NCBI RefSeq assembly: GCF_003063315.1
Contig: NZ_NERV01000003.1
Location: forward strand, 1-64,000
Direction: 5' to 3'
Length of the DNA: 64,000 bases
Origin: Limnohabitans sp. T6-5
Lineage (GTDB): Bacteria > Pseudomonadota > Gammaproteobacteria > Burkholderiales > Burkholderiaceae_C
Shown here: in pieces, positions 8,534 through 16,611 of the stretch
Numbering within the stretch: the stretch's first letter is position 1
How the letters are laid out: each line of letters begins with the position of its first letter
The notes under the pieces: generated by a model
Told to the model about the DNA's origin: nothing
What the model saw: the letters and a program-made list of their open reading frames with translations, nothing else
Databases searched by the model: none
Made by a program: the position numbers and the translations under genes

Positions 8534-9714
8534 GAGGTTGCGGCGTGGGCTGTCGTGGCTTGGTGGACGATTTTGCGGGCCATGCTCCAGCGGTGGACTT
8601 CGCTGGGGCCGTCGTAGATGCGGAAGGCGCGCATGTCCATGAAGATGCGCATCACGGGGGTGTCGGCCGTGACGCCCTGGCCGCCCAAAATCTGCACGCA
8701 GCGGTCGACCACGCGCCATTCGGCTTCGGAGCAGGCGACCTTGGCGCGGCTGGATTCGAAGTTGCATTTTTGCCCCTGATCGAGCAGCCAGGCGGTGTGC
8801 CAGATGTGCAGGCGGGCGGTGTGCAGATCGATGTCGTTGTCGGCCAGCATGAAGCCCACACCTTCGTGCTCGGCCAGGGGTTTGCCAAAGGCATGGCGGC
8901 GGCTGGCGTAGTCCAATGCAATGTCGTGCGCCCGGCGGGCCTGGCCCAGCCAACGCATGCAGTGCGTCAAGCGAGCAGGCGCCAGGCGCACTTGGGCGTA
9001 TCGAAAGCCTTTGCCGACCTCGCCCAGCACGTCGGTCGCCGGGATGCGCAAGTTGTCAAAGCACAGCACACCGTGTCCGCCGGTGAAGCAGTTGTCCATG
9101 GCGTCCATGTTGCGCTCCAGACGGATTTCAGGCCGGTTCATGTCGGTCAGGAACATGGTGGCCGAGCCGTCTTCCATGCGGGCCATGACGATGGCGTAGT
9201 CGGCCCCGTCAGCGCCGGTGATGAACCACTTGCGGCCGTTGATGAGGTAATCGTCGCCATCGCGCACCGCGGTGGTCTTGAGCATGGAGGGGTCTGCGCC
9301 CGCGCCCGGATCGGGTTCGGTCATGGCAAAGCATGAACGCGTCTGGCCCGTCGTCTGGGGGCGCAACCAGCGCTCTTTTTGTGCGTGTGTCGCCACCTCT
9401 TCCATGAGGTGGATGTTGCCTTCGTCCGGGGCGTGGATGTTGAGCGCCGTGGGCCCCAGATTGGAGTAACCGGCCTCTTCAAACACCACCGCCTTGGCGA
9501 TGTGGCTCAGGCCCAGGCCCCCCATCTCGACCGATGCGTGCGGGGTGAGCAAACCCGCTGCGCGGGCGCGTTCGATCAGCTCGCGGCGCAAATCTTCTGA
9601 CGGGCCATGCGCGCCGTGCCGGGGATCACCTTCGAGCGGAATCACCTGCTCGGCGATGAATTGGCGGGTGCGTTCACGCAGCGCCTGCAAGTCGGGTGAG
9701 ATGTCAAAGTTCAT
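8530..9714 (-). CDS. Acyl-CoA dehydrogenase family protein (ACAD10/11-like)
   Basis: 394 aa. FAD-dependent dehydrogenase of acyl-CoA thioesters. N-terminal helical domain, then the flavin-loop motif CFAMTEPDPGAGADPS, the middle beta domain (LINGRKWFITGADG) and the C-terminal helical domain (RLTHCMRWLGQA). Near the C-terminus the family's catalytic Glu position reads IYDGPSEVHRW, with Asp, as in the ACAD10/11 branch. The start at 9714 (MNFDISPDL) was preferred over an upstream in-frame start because the domain begins there. Its TAG stop is supplied by the GTAG foot of the terminal REP of array 1. It is divergent from the acyl-CoA ligase fusion gene, a plausible pathway partner. Confidence 0.88.
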   Translation of the reverse strand: MNFDISPDLQALRERTRQFIAEQVIPLEGDPRHGAHGPSEDLRRELIERARAAGLLTPHASVEMGGLGLSHIAKAVVFEEAGYSNLGPTALNIHAPDEGNIHLMEEVATHAQKERWLRPQTTGQTRSCFAMTEPDPGAGADPSMLKTTAVRDGDDYLINGRKWFITGADGADYAIVMARMEDGSATMFLTDMNRPEIRLERNMDAMDNCFTGGHGVLCFDNLRIPATDVLGEVGKGFRYAQVRLAPARLTHCMRWLGQARRAHDIALDYASRRHAFGKPLAEHEGVGFMLADNDIDLHTARLHIWHTAWLLDQGQKCNFESSRAKVACSEAEWRVVDRCVQILGGQGVTADTPVMRIFMDMRAFRIYDGPSEVHRWSMARKIVHQATTAHAATS

Positions 9715-9969
9715 GTGTCCATTCCATGGGGTGTGTGCCGCTGGGCGTGCCTTGCCATCCGCCAAGGCCCAGTGCTTGCTTGCAGTGTGAGAGCTTTGGT
9801 CTGCTTGAACCTGTCAGCCGGGTGACTCCCTGTCCCGCAGGGGTCATCACACACCGCAAACCCCGACCCCAACCTTGTCGCGCAGTCGACAGTTGCTGCA
9901 CCGCAGCTCAGGGAATGCCCTAGATCCGAAGGGTGGGCATTGCCCTACATTGAATTTCAAGTCAATTCA

Positions 9970-9985
9970 GTTACCCACGAGTAAC
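9970..9985. promoter_or_regulatory. Dyad GTTAC-N6-GTAAC, candidate TetR operator
   Basis: GTTACCCACGAGTAAC has perfect 5-bp arms. It lies 22 bases upstream of the ATG of the TetR/acyl-CoA ligase fusion, within the 293-base divergent region 9715-10007 shared with the acyl-CoA dehydrogenase. It is the natural candidate for autoregulation by the fused TetR domain. No other site in this gap was convincing. Confidence 0.4.
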
Positions 9986-10007
9986 GGTTGTTTTGAAAAG
10001 AGATTTG

Positions 10008-12320
10008 ATGGTGTCCACGCCGACAAAAACTGCTGCCAAAACCTCCGGTAAAGGAACTACCGGTTCGGTCGCCTCACCCTGGGCAGCTCGGCAGGAGCGG
10101 GAGCAACAGCACCAGACCAAGAAGGAAGCAGTGCTCTTGGCGGCAGCGCGCCTGTTCACACGCAAGGGTTTTCAGGGCACCTCGCTCGACGACATTGCGC
10201 AAAGTCTGGGCGTGACCAAGCCCACGCTGTACTACTACATCGACAACAAGGAGCAAATCCTGTTTGAGTGTGTGGAGCGTGAACTGGCCATGTTCCGAAA
10301 CGGCTTGCAGGCGCTGCAAGCGCAAGGGCACAGCGGGCGCGAACGTCTGCGCCTGGCCATGCAGCTGTACGCCAGCGTGGTCACCGGTGACTTTGGCTTG
10401 TGCGTGAGCCGGGTGGGTGAAGACCCCTTGCCCGAAGTACGGCGCCACGAACTGCGCAACCTCAAGGCCCAGGTGGATGCAGACTTTCGCGCCCTGATCG
10501 CGCAGGGCATGTCCGAGGGCTGGATCATGGCGGGCGACCCGGGGGTGGGGGCGTTTTCGGTGGTCGGGGCCATCGGCGGTATCGGGCGCTGGTACCGGCC
10601 CGAAGCGCATTCTGAAAAAAGCCTGCAAGACGCGGTCACCCATTGCATTGAGATGCTCATGCGCGGTGTGCTGAGCGCACCGCACGACCAACACACCACC
10701 GCCAACCTGGCAGGAGATGCCTTGAAAACCGCCATCCGCCGCGAAAGCCATTTCGACCACCGCATCGTGCGCTGCTATGCCGAGCGCCCCGCCACGCTGG
10801 CGCAGATGCTGGGCAGCGCAGCGCGACAGTTTCCGCAAGGCGCGGCCATGGTGTGTGGCGATCTGCGCCTGAGCTGGCATGAGCTGCACCACGCAGCCTG
10901 CAAATGCGCAGGCGGTCTGGCCCAGCGCGGCGTGGTGGCGGGCGACCGCGTGGCCCTGCACCTGGGCAATGGCAGCGAATTTGTGATTGCCGCCCTGGCG
11001 TGCGCCTGGCTGGGTGCGGTGCTGGTGCCCGTGAGCTCCAGAGCGCGTGGCGTGGAGCTGGCGTTTGCGCTGAATAACTCCGAAGCCAAGGCGCTCATTT
11101 GCGGCGCCGAGTTGGCCGACCTGCAACCTGCGCCCGAGCAACTGCCGCATTTGACGTGCCGCATTGTGACGGGCACGTCAACGCGTGAAGGCTTCGAAAC
11201 ATTTGCCGCGCTCATGATGGCGCCGCCCCTGAACACGGCGCATGAGGGCGCTGAGGACGACTTGGCCGTGCTGCTCTACACCTCGGGCACCACGGGCCGC
11301 CCCAAGGGCGCCATGATCAGCCACCTGAACATCGTGCATTCGGTGATGCACTACGCGCAATTGATGAGCCTGAGCGCGCAAGACCGCACCGCGGTGGCCG
11401 TGCCCCTGAGCCATGTGACCGGTCTGGTGGCCCAGCTTTATGCCATGCTGCACTGCGGCGGCTGCATTGTGGTGATGCCGCAGTTCAAGGCGGCCGATTT
11501 CATCCGGCTGGCGGGCGCTGAAAAAATCACCCACACCATCATGGTCCCGGCCATGTACAACCTGTGCCTGCTCTTGCCCGACCTGCAAGAGCATGACCTG
11601 AGCCACTGGCGCATCGGTGCCTACGGCGGAGCGTCCATGCCGACCGCCACCATCGATGGCCTGGCCGTCAAGCTGCCCGGCTTGGAGCTGATGAATGCCT
11701 ACGGTGCCACCGAAACCTGCTCCCCCGCCACCATCATGCCGCCCGGCCAGACCGCTGCGCACCGCGACAGCGTGGGCCAGGTGGTGCCCTGCGGTGAGAT
11801 TTGCGTGGTGGACGAGCAGGGCAAGGAATTGCCGCGAGGCGGCGTGGGCGAAATCTGGATCGCAGGGCCCATGGTGGTCAGCGGCTACTGGCACAACCCA
11901 GAGGCCACCGCCAGCGAGTTCACCAGCGGTTTCTGGCATTCGGGCGACATCGGCAGCATGGATGCCGAAGGCTTTGTGCGCGTTCTGGACCGCAAGAAAG
12001 ACGTGATCATCCGGGGTGGCTACAAGGTGTATTGCGCCTCGGTGGAAAACGTCTTGTGTGAACACCCCCAGGTGCTGGAAGCCGCGCTGGTGGGCGTGCC
12101 CTGCGCCGTGCTGGGCGAGCGCGTGCATGCCTTTGTGTGCGTGCGTGAACTCAATGACCAAACCCAGGCCAGCGCCTTGCAAGCGTATTGCACCCCGCTG
12201 CTGGCCGACTACGCCGTGCCCGAGACCTGGACCATCGGCACCGAGCCGCTGCCGCGCAACCTCAACGGCAAGATCGTCAAACGCGAACTGCGGCAGTCCC
12301 TGCAAGCAGCCCTTATCTGA
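10008..12320 (+). CDS. Fusion protein: TetR-type regulator + AMP-forming acyl-CoA synthetase
   Basis: 770 aa. Residues about 37-90 are a TetR helix-turn-helix (KGFQGTSLDDIAQSLGVTKP, then LYYYIDNKEQIL), and residues to about 225 look like a TetR ligand domain. From about 255 to the end is a complete ANL-family ligase: P-loop YTSGTTGRPKG near 424, YGATETCSP, the hinge and ATP motif GFWHSGDIG, and the A10 lysine in NLNGKIVKREL near 754. All catalytic motifs are intact. The frame is continuous, so this is one polypeptide and not two overlapping genes. The ATG at 10008 has AAGAGA upstream. It heads the ABC-importer operon, and the next start lies 11 bases after its stop. The substrate is unknown. 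Confidence 0.9.
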   Translation: MVSTPTKTAAKTSGKGTTGSVASPWAARQEREQQHQTKKEAVLLAAARLFTRKGFQGTSLDDIAQSLGVTKPTLYYYIDNKEQILFECVERELAMFRNGLQALQAQGHSGRERLRLAMQLYASVVTGDFGLCVSRVGEDPLPEVRRHELRNLKAQVDADFRALIAQGMSEGWIMAGDPGVGAFSVVGAIGGIGRWYRPEAHSEKSLQDAVTHCIEMLMRGVLSAPHDQHTTANLAGDALKTAIRRESHFDHRIVRCYAERPATLAQMLGSAARQFPQGAAMVCGDLRLSWHELHHAACKCAGGLAQRGVVAGDRVALHLGNGSEFVIAALACAWLGAVLVPVSSRARGVELAFALNNSEAKALICGAELADLQPAPEQLPHLTCRIVTGTSTREGFETFAALMMAPPLNTAHEGAEDDLAVLLYTSGTTGRPKGAMISHLNIVHSVMHYAQLMSLSAQDRTAVAVPLSHVTGLVAQLYAMLHCGGCIVVMPQFKAADFIRLAGAEKITHTIMVPAMYNLCLLLPDLQEHDLSHWRIGAYGGASMPTATIDGLAVKLPGLELMNAYGATETCSPATIMPPGQTAAHRDSVGQVVPCGEICVVDEQGKELPRGGVGEIWIAGPMVVSGYWHNPEATASEFTSGFWHSGDIGSMDAEGFVRVLDRKKDVIIRGGYKVYCASVENVLCEHPQVLEAALVGVPCAVLGERVHAFVCVRELNDQTQASALQAYCTPLLADYAVPETWTIGTEPLPRNLNGKIVKRELRQSLQAALI

Positions 12321-12331
12321 GTGAGATGTTC

Positions 12332-13303
12332 ATGATCAAGTTACGCGCCACACAGCAGACCATTGTCTTCGCCATCTTTGTGGTGATGTTCATCGCCCTG
12401 GCGGCCTTTTTGCCGGGCTTTGCACAGGTGGACAACCTGCTGACCTTGCTGCAAAACGTCGCCATTCTGGGCATTTTGGGACTGGGCATGGCGGTGGTGG
12501 TGATCGGGCGAGGCATCGACATTTCGATGATCGCGGCCATGGCGGTGCCTTCGGGTTTTTTGTTGCAACTGGTGCAAAACGGTTACGGCATCGGCCCGGC
12601 TGTGGGCGTGGCGCTGTGCCTGTCGCTGGCCTTTGGCCTGCTCAACGGCTGGTTGATCGCCTATGCCGAAGTGCCCTCGCTGTTCACCACGCTGGCCTCG
12701 GGGCTGTTTTTGGCGGGGCTGGGCCAGGCCTTCATTTTTCAGCTCGAAGTCGTGCAGTGGCCAGAGACCCTGGACGCGCTGGTCTGGATAGGCCGGGGCG
12801 CGGTGCTGGGCATTCCCACGCCGGTGATCATGTTTGGTTTGGCGGCCACATTGCTGTCGCTGTTTTTGGGGCGCATGCGGGCCGGCAGCTTCATTTACGC
12901 CATGGGCGACAACCCGCTGACCGCTCGCGCCACCGGCTTGCCCACACGGCCCATCATGGTGTTGCAGTTTGTGCTGGCCGCGCTGGTGGGCCTGTTTGCG
13001 GGGCTGGTCATGTCGGCCTCGGTCAACAGCATGCCCACGCGCATCTTCAACTCGACCATGGTCTACGACGTGGTGCTGGTGGTGGTGCTGGGTGGCATTG
13101 GCTTGGCGGGCGGCCGGGGCGGGGTGGTCAACGTGATCATCGGCACGCTGCTGATCGGCACCATGCTCAACGGCATGACGATCATGGACATCTCTTATTC
13201 CGTGCAAAACATTGTCAAAGGGGTGGTGCTGCTGGCCGCCATCCTGATCGATTCGATTTTGAACCCCCGCAACGAAGAGACCGCACAGCAAGGGGACATC
13301 TGA
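12332..13303 (+). CDS. ABC transporter permease, RbsC-like (BPD_transp_2 family)
   Basis: About 323 aa. Inner-membrane permease of a ribose-type importer, with many hydrophobic segments. It contains the family loop motif, GGIGLAGGRGGVVNVIIGTL, and GIDISMIAAMAVPSGF near the N-terminus, both typical of RbsC/XylH/LsrC proteins. The ATG at 12332 has GTGAG six bases upstream and was preferred to the ATG at 12326. It follows the ligase fusion by 11 bases and precedes the binding protein, so it belongs to the same operon. With the second permease further down, the importer probably uses a heterodimeric membrane domain. Confidence 0.9.
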   Translation: MIKLRATQQTIVFAIFVVMFIALAAFLPGFAQVDNLLTLLQNVAILGILGLGMAVVVIGRGIDISMIAAMAVPSGFLLQLVQNGYGIGPAVGVALCLSLAFGLLNGWLIAYAEVPSLFTTLASGLFLAGLGQAFIFQLEVVQWPETLDALVWIGRGAVLGIPTPVIMFGLAATLLSLFLGRMRAGSFIYAMGDNPLTARATGLPTRPIMVLQFVLAALVGLFAGLVMSASVNSMPTRIFNSTMVYDVVLVVVLGGIGLAGGRGGVVNVIIGTLLIGTMLNGMTIMDISYSVQNIVKGVVLLAAILIDSILNPRNEETAQQGDI

Positions 13304-13364
13304 GCACAGCCAGACGCCCGGCTTGTTGGGGCGTCAACCACTTTTAACCACCAGGAGACAGGCA

Positions 13365-14381
13365 ATGAGGATTTTTCAAAAACTGAGCACCGCCGCAGCC
13401 GTTGTGACGCTGGGCCTTTGCGCGGCCACATCCGCCATGGCGCAAGGCAAAGGACTCGACGAGCCCTTTCGCGACGGCTATAAAAAAGCCCTTGCAGGCA
13501 AGACCGTGGGTTTCATTCCCGTGGCCTTTGGCTTTGACCTGGCCATTGGCTGGCACGCAGGCCTGAAAAAGGAACTCGAAGCCGCTGGCATGAAGGTGGT
13601 GGTGCGTGACCCCAACTGGAACACCAACGCGGGCGCCCAGGCCTTCACCGCGCTGATTGCCGAAAAGCCCGCCGTCATCGTGATCCACAACCCCGATGTG
13701 CAGACCTACGCCAAGCTGATCAAGAAGGCCGAAGACGAAGGCATTTACGTGGTGCAGATCAACATGCGCTCGGCCCAGCCTTCCACCGCCTTTGTGGGCG
13801 CTGACTGGGTGGACATTGGCGAACGCAACGCCGACGCTGTGGTGCAAGCTTGCAAGGGCAAGAGCAACAAGATCGCCATCGTGCAAGGCGCACCGACGGC
13901 CGCCACGAGCGCTTACACGCTCAAGGGCGTAGAAAACGTCTTGGCCAAGCACCCCGAAATCAAGGTCGTGTCCAACCAGGCCGCCGATTGGGACGCTGCC
14001 AAAGCCAAGGCGCTGACCCAGACGGTGCTGAAGCAAAACCCAGACCTGTGCGGCATCATCGGCTTTTGGGACGGCATGGACATCGGCACCGCAGCGGCGG
14101 TCAAGGAAGCAGGCCTGACCGGTAAGGTCTACTTGGCCACTTCGGGTGGCGGTGAACAAAAAGGCGCTTGCGACATGGTCAAGTCCGGTGCGTTTGACCT
14201 GGACATCAGCTACGACGTGCCCACCCAAGCCAGCAACATGGCGGCCATGATCAAGTGGTTGGTGCAAGGCGGCGTCAAGCCCGGTGCAGCCAAACAAAAC
14301 ATCTACACCACGCTGATCCCGATCACCAAGCAAAACGCGTCTGCTGAAGGCACTTGCTGGAAGCTGGCCGCATCCAAGTAA
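13365..14381 (+). CDS. ABC importer periplasmic substrate-binding protein (RbsB-like)
   Basis: 338 aa. The Sec signal peptide is residues 1-25 (hydrophobic AAAVVTLGLCAATSAMAQ), followed by a periplasmic-binding-protein type 1 fold: VGFIPVAFGFDLAIGW, PAVIVIHNPDVQTY, NKIAIVQGAPTAATS and GIIGFWDGMDIGTAAAVKEAG. A strong AGGAG sits at the normal distance before the ATG at 13365. It captures the transported ligand for the two permeases and the ATPase. The ligand is not predictable by eye. The GC-rich hairpin directly downstream suggests that its mRNA is protected or that distal genes are expressed less. Confidence 0.9.
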   Translation: MRIFQKLSTAAAVVTLGLCAATSAMAQGKGLDEPFRDGYKKALAGKTVGFIPVAFGFDLAIGWHAGLKKELEAAGMKVVVRDPNWNTNAGAQAFTALIAEKPAVIVIHNPDVQTYAKLIKKAEDEGIYVVQINMRSAQPSTAFVGADWVDIGERNADAVVQACKGKSNKIAIVQGAPTAATSAYTLKGVENVLAKHPEIKVVSNQAADWDAAKAKALTQTVLKQNPDLCGIIGFWDGMDIGTAAAVKEAGLTGKVYLATSGGGEQKGACDMVKSGAFDLDISYDVPTQASNMAAMIKWLVQGGVKPGAAKQNIYTTLIPITKQNASAEGTCWKLAASK

Positions 14382-14401
14382 GCGGGCCTTCGACGCCTCA
14401 A

Positions 14402-14441
14402 GGCGGCAAGGCGGGTGGCATGGCCCGCCCCCCTTGCCGCC
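14402..14441 (+). other. GC-rich intercistronic hairpin after binding-protein gene
   Basis: GGCGGCAAGG (14402-14411) pairs perfectly with CCTTGCCGCC (14432-14441), and an inner CGGG/CCCG extends the stem around a short loop. There is no U-run, so it is more likely an mRNA stabiliser or processing site than a full terminator. Such hairpins are common after binding-protein genes in ABC operons, where that product is needed in excess. Confidence 0.55.
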
Positions 14442-14484
14442 ATGAGAGCTTGTTTTGTACACCCCCACACACCCTGGTTTGCAC

Positions 14485-16611
14485 ATGACTGAAACCCTGA
14501 CCCGACTGCGCTACACATATTGGCCCGATCACTGGGTGGGCGAGATCCTGTCCAAGCGCTGGACGGAAACCGCTGTGCCGGTGCTGCTGCTGGTGATGGT
14601 GGTCTTTTTTTCGGGCCAACTGGTGCCCAACTTCTACAGCGCCACCATGCTGGCCGACACCTTGCGGCAAGCCGGAGAGATTGGCTTCATCGTGCTGGGC
14701 ATGGCGCTGGTGATGATCGTCGGCGGCATCGACCTGTCGGTGGGCTCCATGTTTGCGCTGACCAATTTTTGCGCCCTGATGCTGATGCATGTGCTCAAGT
14801 GGCCGGTGGCCCTGGCCGTGCCGGGCACGCTGCTGTTTGGCGCCTTGCTGGGGGCCGTCAATGGGGTGTTGATCGGTTATTTGCGCCTGCGCGCCTTTTT
14901 GACCACGCTGATCACCCTGATCATTTTTCGCTCGCTCTATGAAATCCTGAGCCTGCAGTATTCGACCGCCATTGCCGGCAGCATCCCCGATTCCGAGGTG
15001 TGGGACTTTCTGGGCAATGGCACGTTTTTGGGCCTGCCCACCGTGGCCTGGGCCTATGCGCTTGCCGCCATCGGCGGGCATGTGATGCTCACGCGCCTTC
15101 GTGTGGGTTGGCACATCATGGCCATTGGCGGCTCGCGCCGCTCGGCCTACAACAGCGGCATTGCCGTGCGCCGCACCGTGGCCCTGAGCTATGTGGCCAG
15201 CGGCATGCTGACGGCGGTGGGCGGCTGCTTTTTTGCATCGCGCCTGGCCACGGCGGGTGCCGACATTGGCGTGGGCATGGAGGTGCTGGTGCTCACCGCG
15301 GCTGTGCTGGGCGGCATCAGCCTGGGCGGCGGCCGGGGCTCGGTGACCAAGGCCCTGGTGGGCACCTTGGTGGTGCTGCTCATCACCAACGGCCTGACTT
15401 CGATGTCGGTCTCCGGGGGGCTGACGCGCATGGTGCTGGCGGGCATCCTGATTGCGGCGGCCGTCATCGATGTGCGCTGGCTCAAGAACCGCCACCGCAT
15501 CATCAGCAAGGTGTATGTGAGCCCGGCCTACCAGGCCCTGGCGCCCGCGCCGGTGTGCACGGCCGAGGGCGAGGGCAAAGACAGCGGCCCCTGGACCCTG
15601 AACAACAAACTGCGTGCGGTCGAGACGATTGGCCTGGGCCGCATCGAAGCACCCGAAGACGTGATCTTGGACCGCGAGAACAACCTGTACGCAGGCTCGC
15701 GCCATGGCGATGTGATGCGCTTTTTTGCCCCCGACTACCAGCGCATGGAAGTCTTTGCGCACATCGGCGGCCAGCCGCTGGGCATGGCCTTTGACCGGCA
15801 GGACAACCTGGTCGTCTGTGTAGGCGGCATGGGCCTGTACCGCATCACGCCCGAGCGCGAAGTGCAGCGCGTGACCGACGAGACCAACCGCAGCTGGAGT
15901 TCGATCAACGACGACAGCCGACTGCGCCTGGCCGACGACCTGGACATCGCTGACGATGGCCGCATCTTCTTCAGCGAAGCCACCGTGCGCTATGAGATGC
16001 ACGAGTGGGCCGTGGACGGCCTGGAAGCACGCGGCAATGGCCGTATCGTCTGCTACGACCCGCGCGACAACAGCACCAAAACCGTGTTGCGCGGCCTGCG
16101 TTTTCCGAACGGCATCTGCATCGCCAGCGACGGCCAGTCGATCTTGTTTGCCGAAACCTGGGGCTGCTGCATCAAGCGCTTCTGGTTCGATGGCCCCAAG
16201 AAGGACCAGGTCGAGATGGTGGTCGACAACCTGCCGGGCTACCCCGACAACATCAACCTGGCCTCGGACGGCCACTACTGGCTGGCCCTGGTGGGCATGC
16301 GCGGCCCGGCCTACGACCTGGCGCTGCGCATGCCGGGCTTCCGCCAGCGCATGGCCAAGCGCGTGCCGTTTGACGAGTGGCTGTTCCCCAACATCAACAC
16401 CGGCTGCGTGCTCAAGTTTTCTGAAAAAGGCGAGATCCTGGAAACGCTGTGGGACCTGGGCGGCGTGAACCACCCCATGATCACCTCCATGCGCGAGCAC
16501 CAGGGCCATCTGTATTTGGGCGGCATCTCCAACAACCGCATTGGCCGCTACAAGCTCGACAACGCCGATCCGAATTTTTCTCAATACGGCCAACGCTGGG
16601 GAGCACGCTGA
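14485..16611 (+). CDS. Fusion protein: RbsC-like ABC permease + SMP-30/strictosidine-synthase-like beta-propeller
   Basis: About 708 aa. Residues about 20-330 are a second RbsC-type permease (GGIDLSVGSMFALTNF and GGISLGGGRGSVTKALVGTL). After a linker ending near NNKLRAVET comes a roughly 340-aa beta-propeller: PEDVILDRENNLYAGSRHGD, LADDLDIADDGRIFFSEA, FPNGICIASDGQSILFAET and GYPDNINLASDGHYWLAL. These resemble strictosidine-synthase/SMP-30/paraoxonase lactonases. RbsC-type permeases end in the cytoplasm, so the propeller should face the cytosol; that is inference. The ATG at 14485 was chosen, and an upstream in-frame TTG at 14455 is possible. The gene overlaps the next one as TGATG. Confidence 0.87.
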   Translation: MTETLTRLRYTYWPDHWVGEILSKRWTETAVPVLLLVMVVFFSGQLVPNFYSATMLADTLRQAGEIGFIVLGMALVMIVGGIDLSVGSMFALTNFCALMLMHVLKWPVALAVPGTLLFGALLGAVNGVLIGYLRLRAFLTTLITLIIFRSLYEILSLQYSTAIAGSIPDSEVWDFLGNGTFLGLPTVAWAYALAAIGGHVMLTRLRVGWHIMAIGGSRRSAYNSGIAVRRTVALSYVASGMLTAVGGCFFASRLATAGADIGVGMEVLVLTAAVLGGISLGGGRGSVTKALVGTLVVLLITNGLTSMSVSGGLTRMVLAGILIAAAVIDVRWLKNRHRIISKVYVSPAYQALAPAPVCTAEGEGKDSGPWTLNNKLRAVETIGLGRIEAPEDVILDRENNLYAGSRHGDVMRFFAPDYQRMEVFAHIGGQPLGMAFDRQDNLVVCVGGMGLYRITPEREVQRVTDETNRSWSSINDDSRLRLADDLDIADDGRIFFSEATVRYEMHEWAVDGLEARGNGRIVCYDPRDNSTKTVLRGLRFPNGICIASDGQSILFAETWGCCIKRFWFDGPKKDQVEMVVDNLPGYPDNINLASDGHYWLALVGMRGPAYDLALRMPGFRQRMAKRVPFDEWLFPNINTGCVLKFSEKGEILETLWDLGGVNHPMITSMREHQGHLYLGGISNNRIGRYKLDNADPNFSQYGQRWGAR

